A stretch of 19,739 bases of DNA from Terriglobales bacterium (GCA_015655365.1 JAATFE010000284.1:1-19739), one strand, 5' to 3'. Shown: positions 1 through 6,906, numbered from the stretch's first letter. Program-made: numbers and translations. Notes: generated by a model not told the origin, from the sequence alone.

Positions 1-36
1 ACTTCCCACTTCGGAACCCGTTGACCAATTTGGGCT

Positions 37-271
37 TATAGCGAAACCAAGGTCGATATATCCCGAAAGCACAGCGTTCAAATTGACGCGGCCATCGGGG
101 AGCGGCGACCCCGCACGAGACCTATAGCGAAACCAGAGTTGCTGTATCCCGAAAGCACTACACCAAAGTCGACGCGACCATCAGGGAGCAGCGACCTTGC
201 ACGAAACTCTCCGGGCCACAGGGACTCTAGTTTCGCTCTAACAGGACACAGAAACTCTGGTTCCGCTCTAA
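37..271. repeat. Nested pair of ~118-bp palindromic intergenic repeats (family 1, copies A and B)
   Basis: Two left arms beginning TATAGCGAAACCA lie at 37-49 and 123-135. Each is followed by a similar ~85-bp body sharing TATCCCGAAAGCAC, GACGCG, CCATC, GGGAGC and GCACGA. Two right arms follow in tandem: 224-240 (ACTCTAGTTTCGCTCTA) and 254-270 (ACTCTGGTTCCGCTCTA). The left arm at 123-139 pairs with 224-240 at 15 of 17 positions, so copy B spans about 123-241. Joining 37-122 to 242-271 restores a second element (copy A) that aligns with B and with the copy at 4012-4129. The simplest reading is that B sits inside A. No coding sequence is supported here. The stretch fills most of the 306 bp before the first gene. 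Confidence 0.8.
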
Positions 272-306
272 AATGACTTCCAGGTTCTTTTACCAGGAAA
301 GCTGCC

Positions 307-1653
307 ATGTCACTGGACCCTGTTCCCGCCTTGCTCTCCCGCGCTACCGAGCTACTGGCCACCCATTTTGCCTCTCTGCCCGCCTATGACTCCCCCGTCG
401 ACACCGCTGCCATCGAGCAAGTCTTGGAAGCTACAGCCGGCCGGCTCGGCGATAACTACCCTTACTTCCACCCTCTCTATGCCGGGCAGATGCTCAAGGC
501 GCCGCATCCGGTGGCGCGGGCGGCTTATGCGCTGGCCATGACCGTCAACCCCAACAACCATGCGCGCGACGGCGGCCGAGCCAGTTCGGAGATGGAGATT
601 GAAGCCGTGCGCGCCATCGCCGCCATGTTCGGCTGGACGAAGTTTCTGGGCCATCTGACTTCCAGCGGCACCATCGCCAACCTCGAAGCGCTCTGGGTGG
701 CCGATCAGTGTGCTCCGGGCCGCCGCATCGTCGGCTCCCGGCAGGCGCACTACACCCATCAGCGCATCTCCGGCGTGCTCAAAATCGACTACACCGGCGT
801 CGTCGCCGACAACCACGGGCGCATGAGTATGGAGGCCCTGGAAGCCGAGCTGCGCAAGGGCAATGTGGGCACGGTGGTGGTCACCCTGGGCACCACGGCC
901 TTGGCCGCCGTGGATCCGCTGGACGAGGTTCTGGCGCTCCAGAGGAAATACAACTTCCGCGTGCATGTGGACGCGGCCTACGGCGGCTATTTCCGGCTGA
1001 TTCCCGAGGCGCTCGACGAGCCGGCGCGCCGGGCCTACGCGGTTATCGATCGGGCCGACTCCATCGTGGTCGATCCCCACAAGCACGGCCTGCAACCCTA
1101 CGGCTGCGGCTGCGTCCTCTTTCGCGACCCGGCGGTGGGGCGCTTCTATAAGCACGATTCGCCCTATACCTACTTCACTTCAACCCGGTTGCACCTGGGC
1201 GAAATCAGCCTGGAGTGTTCCAGGGCCGGCGCGGCCGCGGTGGCCTTGTGGGCCACGCAGCGGCTTTTGCCTCTGACCCAGGGCGGCGAGTTTGCCCGCG
1301 GCCTGATGAGCGGGCGCAGGGCGGCTCTCGAACTGGATCGCCGTTTGCGCCAGGACGATCACGTTCAGGCGTTGACAGCCGGCGCTCCCGATCTGGATAT
1401 TGTGGTGTGGAAGCAGCGCGCCGAAACTCCGGAGCGCGCCTCCCAGTTGGCGCAAGATGTTTTTGATGCCTGCGCCACAAGGGATTTGCACCTCGCTCTT
1501 GTACAATTGCCGAGTTCGTGGTTTGGCCCATCCGGCGATGTTAAAAATCGGGCGAAGACGGGCATGGTCACGTGCCTGCGTTCGGTGCTGATGAAACCGG
1601 AACATGAGGCCTGGCTGGACCGGATCTGGGAGCGGCTTACCGCGTCCTGGTAA
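307..1653 (+). CDS. Group II PLP-dependent amino-acid decarboxylase family protein
   Basis: A 448-residue cytosolic enzyme of the pyridoxal-dependent decarboxylase fold (glutamate/aromatic amino-acid/tyrosine decarboxylase superfamily). The PLP-binding lysine is visible in DPHKHG (K259), 37 residues after the cofactor-contacting Asp of HVDAAYGG (D222). SSGTIANLEAL (119-129) is the phosphate-binding region, and H148 in QAHYTH is placed to stack on the PLP ring. These features support decarboxylation of an L-amino acid through a PLP aldimine. The substrate cannot be read from the sequence: Glu, Asp, Tyr or another aromatic amino acid are all possible. The ATG is preceded by AGGAAA at 295-300, a reasonable ribosome binding site. 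The gene lies 36 nt after a palindromic repeat and is followed after 22 nt by an epimerase-like gene, suggesting co-transcription. Length is normal for bacterial members and the frame is intact. Confidence 0.9.
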   Translation: MSLDPVPALLSRATELLATHFASLPAYDSPVDTAAIEQVLEATAGRLGDNYPYFHPLYAGQMLKAPHPVARAAYALAMTVNPNNHARDGGRASSEMEIEAVRAIAAMFGWTKFLGHLTSSGTIANLEALWVADQCAPGRRIVGSRQAHYTHQRISGVLKIDYTGVVADNHGRMSMEALEAELRKGNVGTVVVTLGTTALAAVDPLDEVLALQRKYNFRVHVDAAYGGYFRLIPEALDEPARRAYAVIDRADSIVVDPHKHGLQPYGCGCVLFRDPAVGRFYKHDSPYTYFTSTRLHLGEISLECSRAGAAAVALWATQRLLPLTQGGEFARGLMSGRRAALELDRRLRQDDHVQALTAGAPDLDIVVWKQRAETPERASQLAQDVFDACATRDLHLALVQLPSSWFGPSGDVKNRAKTGMVTCLRSVLMKPEHEAWLDRIWERLTASW

Positions 1654-1660
1654 GGGTTCT

Positions 1661-1670
1661 GGGAGAAGAG
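1661..1670 (+). promoter_or_regulatory. Ribosome binding site deciding the start at 1676
   Basis: The purine run GGGAGAAGAG ends 5 nt before the ATG at 1676. Its GGAG core (1662-1665) is spaced 10 nt from that ATG. It supports 1676 over the in-frame ATG at 1604, which would overlap the upstream gene by 50 nt and add 24 residues with no family resemblance. Confidence 0.7.
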
Positions 1671-1675
1671 AAGAT

Positions 1676-2629
1676 ATGGAATCTGTAGTTTGTGTCGAAA
1701 AAGAAAACGTTCTCATTTGCGCCGGCGACTGCGCCCTGACCCTCTTGCCCCACTGCGGCGGCAAAGTCGCTTCCATCCGCCTCAAAGGCAAAGAGTTGTT
1801 GCAAGCTCCCCTCGCCCCCTACGGCCCCCGCAACCGCACCATGCCCTTTGACGAAGGCGATGCCAGCGGCTGGGACGAGTGCCTGCCCTCCGTCGCAGCC
1901 TGCACCGTCGACACCGTCAACGGTCCCATCGCTGTCCCCGATCATGGAGATGCGTGGCGCGTCGAGTGGAAAGTTCTCGCCAACGACAGCAGTTCCGTCA
2001 CCATGAGCGCCGAGTGCTTCTCGTTGCCTCTCCAGCTCGTACGCGCCATCGCCCTCACCCAGACGGAAAAGGGCTACCGCATTGCCGCCGAATACAAGGT
2101 GACCAACACCGGAACCGCTGAAACACCCTGGTCCTGGTCGGCGCATCCCGGCTACGCGGCCGAGGAGGGCGATATTTTGCAGTTGCCCGATTCGGTCAGG
2201 GCCCTGCGCATCGAGTGGACCCGCAACGACCGCCTGGACAAAAGCCGAGGTACCGCGGCCTGGCCGCTTGCCAGGCTCACTGCGGGCGGCGAGACCGACC
2301 TGCGCATCTCCACGCCCACGCACTCCGGCGTAGGGGACAAGCTCTTTGCCGGGCCACTCGCTGCCTCTGAAAATTGGGTGGCTCTGGAGCGGCCCAAGGC
2401 CGGCGTTCGGCTGCGCGTCAGTTTCGATTCGGCGGCGACACCCTACCTGGGCCTGTGGATCTGTCAGGACGGGTACCCGGAGGGTGGCGGTCTTCAACAG
2501 CACTGCGTCGCCATGGAGCCAACCACCGCGCCCGTCGACTCGCTCGGCATTGAAGGTCCCTGGTCGCGCACGTTGGCCGCCGGCGAATCCTTCCGTTGGC
2601 CGATGACTCTTGATCTCGAACTGCTTTAG
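1676..2629 (+). CDS. Aldose 1-epimerase-like (galactose mutarotase fold) protein
   Basis: A 317-residue protein of the GalM-like beta-sandwich superfamily, which interconverts alpha and beta anomers of aldoses. Visible family marks are the DHG motif followed by Arg (D89-R95, DHGDAWR), a conserved His in the middle (H157 in WSAHPGY, the usual general acid position), and a C-terminal Glu in AMEPTTAPVDSL (E281, the usual catalytic base). The overall order of motifs fits aldose epimerases, though identity to classical GalM looks low, so the true substrate may not be galactose. There is no signal peptide, so it is cytosolic. The start at 1676 is chosen from a good Shine-Dalgarno sequence. It lies 22 nt after the decarboxylase gene and 123 nt before galK. 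The galK neighbour makes a role in hexose entry likely: mutarotation supplies alpha-galactose to galactokinase. That functional link is inference. Confidence 0.8.
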   Translation: MESVVCVEKENVLICAGDCALTLLPHCGGKVASIRLKGKELLQAPLAPYGPRNRTMPFDEGDASGWDECLPSVAACTVDTVNGPIAVPDHGDAWRVEWKVLANDSSSVTMSAECFSLPLQLVRAIALTQTEKGYRIAAEYKVTNTGTAETPWSWSAHPGYAAEEGDILQLPDSVRALRIEWTRNDRLDKSRGTAAWPLARLTAGGETDLRISTPTHSGVGDKLFAGPLAASENWVALERPKAGVRLRVSFDSAATPYLGLWICQDGYPEGGGLQQHCVAMEPTTAPVDSLGIEGPWSRTLAAGESFRWPMTLDLELL

Positions 2630-2639
2630 AACCGTGCCC

Positions 2640-2694
2640 GGGTTTCGTCGCTGTCGGTCGGGCATCCTTCGCCAGCCGACCCAAGCCGAAACCC
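2640..2694. terminator. Stem-loop between epimerase-like gene and galK (possible terminator or processing site)
   Basis: GGGTTTCG (2640-2647) and CGAAACCC (2687-2694) form a perfect 8-bp outer stem. GCT (2650-2652) pairs with AGC (2684-2686), and GTCGG (2653-2657) pairs with CCGAC (2676-2680). No run of T follows (TCTGTT), so it is not a classical intrinsic terminator. It could end or stabilise the upstream transcript. Confidence 0.45.
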
Positions 2695-2710
2695 TCTGTT
2701 CGCCGAAAAC

Positions 2711-2738
2711 TGTTAGCTGTTTGCTGTTAGCTGAACTA
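2711..2738. repeat. Heptamer-periodic tract
   Basis: Four consecutive 7-nt units run TGTTAGC, TGTTTGC, TGTTAGC, TGAACTA. The tract ends where the galK ribosome binding site begins (AGGA at 2738-2741). A similar 7-nt-periodic tract occurs at the end of the minus-strand efflux operon (7021-7041). Confidence 0.55.
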
Positions 2739-2752
2739 GGATGTGACCCCCC

Positions 2753-3907
2753 ATGCATGATCCAGCCGCTTTGCGCTCTCTCCACCTTGCCCGCTTCCAG
2801 GCGGTTCCGGCCATTTTTGTTGCGCCGGGCCGCGTTAACCTGATCGGCGAACACACCGATTATGCCGAGGGCTTTGTGATGCCCGTGGCCATCGACTTTG
2901 CCACCCTGGCCGGCATCTCGCCGCGCACCGACGGCAAAATCGTCGTCTACTCCGAGAATTACGGAGAAGAGAAGACCTTCGAGGCAGCCGCTCCGCCCAC
3001 CCAGGCCGGCAAGCACTGGAGCGATTACCCGCTCGGTGTGGTTGCCATCCTCGCTGGCGAAGGCTACAAGATCCCCGGCTTCAGCCTGAGCCTGTGGGGC
3101 GACGTGCCTCTGGGTTCGGGTCTCTCCAGCTCCGCCGCCCTCGAGGTGGTCACCATGCTGGCCGTCACCTCGCTCATCGGGGTCGCCATTCCCGGCCCGG
3201 TGCTCGCTCGCCTCTGCCAGCGTGTCGAGAACGAGTTTGTGGGCGCCAATTGCGGCATCATGGACCAGTTCATCTCCGCCAACGGCAAGGAGAACCACGC
3301 CCTGCTCCTCGATTGCCGCGACCTGAGCTTCAAGCTGGCCCCCATTCCCGCCCACATCGCGCTGGTCATCGCCAACACCATGGTCAAGCACTCCATTGCC
3401 GGGGGCGACTATCCCACCCGCCGTCGCGAGTCCGAAGCCGCCTGCGCCGTCATCGACAGCCACCGTGGCGGCGTTCCCTTTCTGCGCGACGCCACCCTCG
3501 ACGATCTGGAGAAGTGGGGCCACGAGATGGAGCCCAAGTCCTTGCTCCGCGCGCGCCACGTCATCAGCGAGGACCTGCGCACCGTTGCCGCCGAAAAGGC
3601 CCTGGAAAAGGGCGACCTGGCCGAAGTGGGCCGGCTCATGGCCGAGGCGCACCGGAGCTATAGCAAGGATTTCGAGGGCAGTTGCGTCGAGGCCGACCTG
3701 ATGGTCGAGTTGGCGCAGGATTTGCCCGGCCTGATCGGCGCGCGCCTCACCGGAGGCGGCTTCGGCGGCTGCACCATCAATCTGGTGGAGCAGAGTCAGG
3801 CCAAGGCTTTTGCCGCGGAACTGGGCAAGCGGTATGCCGCCAAAACCGGCATCGAGCCGCAAATTCACATCTGCCACGCCTCGGGCGGCGCTCATCGCCT
3901 GGAATAA
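2753..3907 (+). CDS. galK: Galactokinase
   Basis: A 384-residue GHMP-family sugar kinase that phosphorylates alpha-D-galactose with ATP to galactose-1-phosphate, the first committed step of the Leloir pathway, in the cytosol. The galactokinase signature GRVNLIGEHTDY is at 26-37, where R27, E33, H34 and D36 are the expected transition-state and sugar contacts. The GHMP ATP-binding motif PLGSGLSSSAAL is at 119-130. The catalytic-base Asp is in GIMDQF (D171). The third motif TGGGFGG is at 333-339. Length matches bacterial GalK. The start is preceded by AGGA at 2738-2741 with an 11-nt spacer. The gene follows a structured 123-bp gap after the epimerase-like gene and ends at a strong terminator 42 nt downstream. 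No galT or galE lies in the window, so the remaining Leloir enzymes must be elsewhere. Confidence 0.96.
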   Translation: MHDPAALRSLHLARFQAVPAIFVAPGRVNLIGEHTDYAEGFVMPVAIDFATLAGISPRTDGKIVVYSENYGEEKTFEAAAPPTQAGKHWSDYPLGVVAILAGEGYKIPGFSLSLWGDVPLGSGLSSSAALEVVTMLAVTSLIGVAIPGPVLARLCQRVENEFVGANCGIMDQFISANGKENHALLLDCRDLSFKLAPIPAHIALVIANTMVKHSIAGGDYPTRRRESEAACAVIDSHRGGVPFLRDATLDDLEKWGHEMEPKSLLRARHVISEDLRTVAAEKALEKGDLAEVGRLMAEAHRSYSKDFEGSCVEADLMVELAQDLPGLIGARLTGGGFGGCTINLVEQSQAKAFAAELGKRYAAKTGIEPQIHICHASGGAHRLE

Positions 3908-3948
3908 CAGGGCTCGGCATTTTTCCCTCTTTCCCGAATGAACGAACG

Positions 3949-3985
3949 GCGGGCGGATCCCATCGACGGAGCCGCCCGCTTTTTT
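3949..3985 (+). terminator. Rho-independent terminator after galK
   Basis: GCGGGCGG (3949-3956) pairs perfectly with CCGCCCGC (3972-3979), with a 15-nt loop, followed immediately by six T residues (3980-3985). It lies 42 nt after the galK stop codon and isolates the galactose genes from glgP. Confidence 0.9.
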
Positions 3986-4011
3986 GGTGGCGCGGGGCCG
4001 GACAGTGCATC

Positions 4012-4129
4012 TATAGCGGTTCCACAATTGCTGTATCCCGAAACCACTGCTCTCAAGTGGCATTTTCCTCAAGAAAATGGCACCTTGCACGATGAGAATC
4101 GGGGCACGTAGATTGTGGAACCGCTCTAA
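4012..4129. repeat. Palindromic intergenic repeat, family 1 copy C
   Basis: The left arm TATAGCGGTTCCACAAT (4012-4028) and right arm ATTGTGGAACCGCTCTA (4112-4128) pair at 16 of 17 positions. The body shares TTGCTGTATCCCGAAA, CACT, ACCTTGCACGA and GGGCAC/GGCCAC with the copy at 123-241. An internal hairpin pairs GTGGCATTTTC (4057-4067) with GAAAATGGCAC (4073-4083) at 10 of 11 positions. The element lies inside the 384-bp gap between galK and glgP. That gap otherwise holds the terminator at 3949-3985 and the stem-loop at 4189-4234; I see no gene in it. Confidence 0.85.
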
Positions 4130-4188
4130 GTGCAACCGATGCAGCATCGAGGCGCTTCTTGGTAAAATCATGAGGAGTTTCGTTTCAA

Positions 4189-4264
4189 GAAGACCGGGGA
4201 GTTCTCAGCCTTGCGGCCGGCCTCCCCGGTCTTCCTATTCACAGGCCGCTACTCGGTGGTTTTT
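4189..4264 (+). promoter_or_regulatory. glgP leader stem-loop with possible pseudoknot
   Basis: GAAGACCGGGGAG (4189-4201) and CTCCCCGGTCTTC (4222-4234) form a perfect 13-bp stem with a 20-nt loop. The loop contains GCGGCC (4213-4218), complementary to GGCCGC at 4244-4249, allowing an H-type pseudoknot or an alternative hairpin. A run of six T (4260-4265) follows, 26 nt before the glgP ATG. It could be an attenuator-like leader, or the stem may simply end incoming transcription. No T-run follows the 13-bp stem directly. Confidence 0.45.
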
Positions 4265-4291
4265 TGAAGTGCGGCGGAGAAAATAAAAACT

Positions 4292-6055
4292 ATGGATCCA
4301 AAACTGCTGAAGCCGTTTACGTACGAAGTCTTTCCGACCGAAGGCCTCGTCGCGTACTTCTCGATGGAGATCGCAATCAACCCCGTCATGCCCACCTACT
4401 CTGGCGGCCTGGGTGTGCTGGCCGGAGACACGCTTCGTTCCGCCGCCGACCTGGGCGTTCCTCTGGTGGCCTTCTCGTTGCTGCACCGCAAGGGCTACTT
4501 CGAGCAGCATCTGGATACCAATGGGATGCAGCGCGAAGACGTCCAGACATGGAATCCCGCGGATTTCTGCGTCGAAGAACCCGCCCGGATCACGGTTTCC
4601 ATTGAAGACCGTACCGTGACCGTGCGTTGTTGGCGCTACGAGCTGGTTGGCCGTTACGGTCACGTTGTGCCCATCTACCTGCTGGACACCGATGTGGACG
4701 GCAACTCCGGATGGGATCGCGGCCTCACCGATCACCTCTATGGCGGCGACACCAACTACCGCCTCCAGCAGGAAATCGTTTTGGGCATGGGCGGCGCGCG
4801 CATGGCCAATGCCCTGGGTCACCGGATCAACGTTTACCACATGAACGAAGGCCACGCGGCGCTGCTGACGCTGGCGCTGCTGGAGAGCCAGTTGGGCGGC
4901 GGACCGCTGGGCGCGGCCACCGACACCGACATCGAGCAGGTGCGTAACAAGTGCGTCTTTACCACCCATACCCCGGTTCCTGCCGGCCACGACCGCTTTT
5001 CGACCGAGCAGACCATCCGCATCCTGGGCGGCGACCGCACCGCTCGGCTGGAGCGGCTGGGCTGCTTCCGCGACGACATGTTGAACATGACCCTGCTGGC
5101 CCTGCGCTTCTCGCGCTATGCCAACGGCGTGGCCATGCAGCACGGCAAGGTCTCGCGCGAAATGTTCCCGGAGTTCGCCATCGACTCGATCACCAACGGC
5201 GTGCACGCGCCCACGTGGACCTCCGAGCCGGTCCAGAAGATGCTCGATGAGCATATCCCCGCGTGGCGTCGCGACAACCTCTACGTCCGCAACGCGATCG
5301 ACCTGCCGGAGAAGGACATTCTCAAGGCCCATGCGCAAGCCAAAGATTCCTTGCTGGCCGAGGTAGCCGCGCGCACCGGCCTGGTGCTCAATCCCAACGT
5401 GCTCACCCTGGGCTTTGCCCGGCGCGTGGCCACCTACAAGCGGGCCACGCTTCTGTTCACCGATCCCGAGCGGCTGGTGGAAATCGCCACTGCGGCGGGC
5501 GGCCTGCAAATCATCTATGCCGGCAAGGCCCACCCCCAGGACGAGCCCGGCAAGGCCCTGATCCAGAAAGTGATCGAAGATGCCGCCAAATTCTCCAACG
5601 GCATCCTCCGGATCGTCTACCTGGAAAACTACGATTGGAAGCTGGGCGCGATGCTCACCGCGGGCGTCGACGTGTGGGTCAACACCCCCCGGCGTCCCTA
5701 TGAGGCTTCCGGCACCAGCGGCATGAAGGCGGCCCTCAACGGCGTTCCCAGCCTCTCGATTCTGGATGGCTGGTGGATCGAGGGCTGCGTCGAAGGGGTC
5801 ACCGGCTGGGCTATCGAAGACGGCGCGGACGACAACGAAGAAGCAACTTCGCTCTACAAGAAACTGGAAACCGCCGTGGTGCCGCTCTACTTGGAAACGC
5901 CCGGAAAATGGGCCCGCCTGATGCGCAACACCCTGGCCTTCAACGGCTCCTACTTCAACACCAACCGCATGGTGAAGCAGTACACCCGCAACGCCTACTA
6001 TCCGGTAACGCTGATCGAGCAGGCCAAAGTCCAGGAAGCGACCTTCGCGGACTGA
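4292..6055 (+). CDS. glgP: Alpha-glucan (glycogen/maltodextrin) phosphorylase, short form
   Basis: A 587-residue GT35-family, PLP-dependent phosphorylase that cleaves alpha-1,4-glucan with inorganic phosphate to give glucose-1-phosphate, in the cytosol. The PLP lysine is K479 in [14 protein letters not shown]. The phosphate-site basic residues are R378 and K383 in [13 protein letters not shown] (185-188) and TNGVHAPTW (301-309) are family motifs, and [20 protein letters not shown] (22-41) is typical of the short bacterial/archaeal subgroup. It is much shorter than the ~800-residue classical enzymes and lacks the N-terminal domain found in some actinobacterial and Thermus-type forms. The frame is intact and the C-terminus is not truncated relative to the PLP domain. 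GGAG at 4276-4279 is 12 nt from the ATG, slightly long. The gene is monocistronic, with repeats on both sides. It probably feeds glycogen-derived glucose-1-phosphate into central metabolism. Confidence 0.92.
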   Translation: MDPKLLKPFTYEVFPTEGLVAYFSMEIAINPVMPTYSGGLGVLAGDTLRSAADLGVPLVAFSLLHRKGYFEQHLDTNGMQREDVQTWNPADFCVEEPARITVSIEDRTVTVRCWRYELVGRYGHVVPIYLLDTDVDGNSGWDRGLTDHLYGGDTNYRLQQEIVLGMGGARMANALGHRINVYHMNEGHAALLTLALLESQLGGGPLGAATDTDIEQVRNKCVFTTHTPVPAGHDRFSTEQTIRILGGDRTARLERLGCFRDDMLNMTLLALRFSRYANGVAMQHGKVSREMFPEFAIDSITNGVHAPTWTSEPVQKMLDEHIPAWRRDNLYVRNAIDLPEKDILKAHAQAKDSLLAEVAARTGLVLNPNVLTLGFARRVATYKRATLLFTDPERLVEIATAAGGLQIIYAGKAHPQDEPGKALIQKVIEDAAKFSNGILRIVYLENYDWKLGAMLTAGVDVWVNTPRRPYEASGTSGMKAALNGVPSLSILDGWWIEGCVEGVTGWAIEDGADDNEEATSLYKKLETAVVPLYLETPGKWARLMRNTLAFNGSYFNTNRMVKQYTRNAYYPVTLIEQAKVQEATFAD

Positions 6056-6063
6056 TCGATTGG

Positions 6064-6192
6064 CTAGAGCGTTTTCGATTCAAGTATTAACAAAACTCTG
6101 GGTGCCCCATCTTTTGTGCGTTCTTTGCACAAAGGGCGGGAAACTGCAGATTCCCATCTGAACTGTAAACACTCAGATTGAAAACGCTCTAG
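6064..6192. repeat. 129-bp palindromic element with TAGAGCG...CGCTCTA ends
   Basis: CTAGAGCGTTTTC (6064-6076) and GAAAACGCTCTAG (6180-6192) form a perfect 13-bp terminal inverted repeat, extended inward by about four more pairs including G-T wobbles. The ends resemble the arms of the repeats at 37-271 and 4012-4129. Inside lies a hairpin repeat (6102-6143). It begins 8 nt after the glgP stop and probably folds in the 3' end of the glgP transcript. Confidence 0.75.
6102..6143. repeat. 42-bp hairpin repeat, family 2 copy 1
   Basis: The frame is GTGCCCCATC, an 8-bp stem, a 7-nt loop GTTCTTT, then GGCGGGAAA. The stem TTTTGTGC (6112-6119) pairs with GCACAAAG (6127-6134). The same frame recurs at 6207-6248 with a different but still paired stem. 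Confidence 0.8.
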
Positions 6193-6206
6193 CGGATATG
6201 CGCTCC

Positions 6207-6248
6207 GTGCCCCATCCATTCCGCGTTCTGTGCGGAATGGGTGGGAAA
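6207..6248. repeat. 42-bp hairpin repeat, family 2 copy 2
   Basis: The frame is GTGCCCCATC, loop GTTCTGT, and GGTGGGAAA. The stem CATTCCGC (6217-6224) pairs perfectly with GCGGAATG (6232-6239). Including the flanking CCCATC and GGTGGG, the stem is 14 bp. It lies between the convergent ends of glgP and the GyrI-like gene and may also act as a bidirectional terminator, though no T-run is present. Confidence 0.8.
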
Positions 6249-6265
6249 GCAGAAAAGCCTGGCCC

Positions 6266-6280
6266 GAGAGCAGCGCTCTC
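6266..6280 (-). terminator. Small stem-loop after the GyrI-like gene
   Basis: GAGAGC (6266-6271) and GCTCTC (6275-6280) form a perfect 6-bp stem with a 3-nt loop, 2 nt beyond the stop codon of the minus-strand gene. Only a weak T-rich stretch follows in the direction of transcription, so its role in termination is uncertain. Confidence 0.35.
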
Positions 6281-6282
6281 CT

Positions 6283-6894
6283 CTATCCCATGGGCTGCCG
6301 CAAAATGGTCTTCAGCTTTTCCGGCGCAGTCCGCCGCGGATCGTTCAGGTAAATCTCATGGTGCTCGCCGCGTAACTGCTTCCCGGCGGTGTGGATGAAG
6401 TCGTGCACCCGCTGGATGGTCGGCCCCTCGTCCGCAAACGACCCCACATACAGAATCTGCGCTGACTCACCCTCGGTTAGCGTCTCAAAGCGGACCCGGT
6501 CCAAAGCTGCGGGGTTCTTCTTTTTCCGCACCTCGTCGAAGGCGGCGTCCACCTGCGCCTTGCCAATGAACTCCGGTTGCAGAATCATCGTCGTCCACTT
6601 CCATGTGGACTTGTCCGCGGTGTGAAAGACCCGCGGATCGTCGGCCCACCACAGGCCTTCCAGCGGCATCACCCCATAGTCAATGGCGCGCGGGCTCTTC
6701 TTGAGCGTGAACTTCAGCGTGTACGAGAGCGAGTAGAGTGCTTCGACCGCTTCCTGAAAGCTCTGCGAGGTGTTGGGATCGCCCTGTCCGTCCACCATCA
6801 GGTAAGTAAGCGGCGGAACATCCACCGCTGTCACCGCGCCCGCCGCTGGCTGGTATAGGTGCTTCCATTGCTTTTTCAGATCCAGTTTTTCCAC
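6283..6894 (-). CDS. GyrI-like small-molecule-binding domain protein
   Basis: A 203-residue stand-alone GyrI-like (effector-binding, SOUL/AraC_E_bind-type) protein without a DNA-binding domain. Motifs typical of the COG4832-like subgroup are DVPPLTYLMVDGQGDPN (25-41), the aromatic MPLEGLWWADD (76-86), TWKWTTMILQPEFI (97-110) and the C-terminal HHEIYLNDPRRTAPEKL (178-194). Proteins of this superfamily bind hydrophobic or cationic drugs, and some members hydrolyse cyclopropane-containing genotoxins; whether this one does is unknown. The frame stays open to an ATG at 7038, but the extra 48 residues do not look like family sequence. A GTG at 6894 has GGGAGA 6 nt upstream and begins the conserved domain, so it is preferred. 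The gene lies 150 nt downstream of the mdtABC-type operon on the same strand, so read-through co-expression is possible. Confidence 0.85.
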   Translation of the reverse strand: MEKLDLKKQWKHLYQPAAGAVTAVDVPPLTYLMVDGQGDPNTSQSFQEAVEALYSLSYTLKFTLKKSPRAIDYGVMPLEGLWWADDPRVFHTADKSTWKWTTMILQPEFIGKAQVDAAFDEVRKKKNPAALDRVRFETLTEGESAQILYVGSFADEGPTIQRVHDFIHTAGKQLRGEHHEIYLNDPRRTAPEKLKTILRQPMG

Positions 6895-6900
6895 GCCCGT

Positions 6901-6906
6901 TCTCCC
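6901..6906 (-). promoter_or_regulatory. Ribosome binding site deciding the GTG start at 6894
   Basis: On the minus strand GGGAGA stands 6 nt before GTG (6894-6892). The upstream ATG at 7038 lacks a comparable site and would add non-conserved sequence. Confidence 0.6.

Noticed and set aside
37..271. CRISPR array in the upstream repeat block
   Set aside because: Only two imperfect ~86-bp repeats with no spacers of even size. The units are palindromic elements with matched arms.
1637..4171. Open frame of 844 codons on the minus strand across the epimerase-like gene and galK
   Set aside because: Same cause as above. It runs through a terminator, a heptamer tract and part of a palindromic repeat, and the product has no recognisable domain.
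4078..4286. Short plus-strand open frame upstream of glgP
   Set aside because: It crosses the arm of a palindromic repeat and the 13-bp leader stem, has no ribosome binding site, and is not related to any recognised protein.
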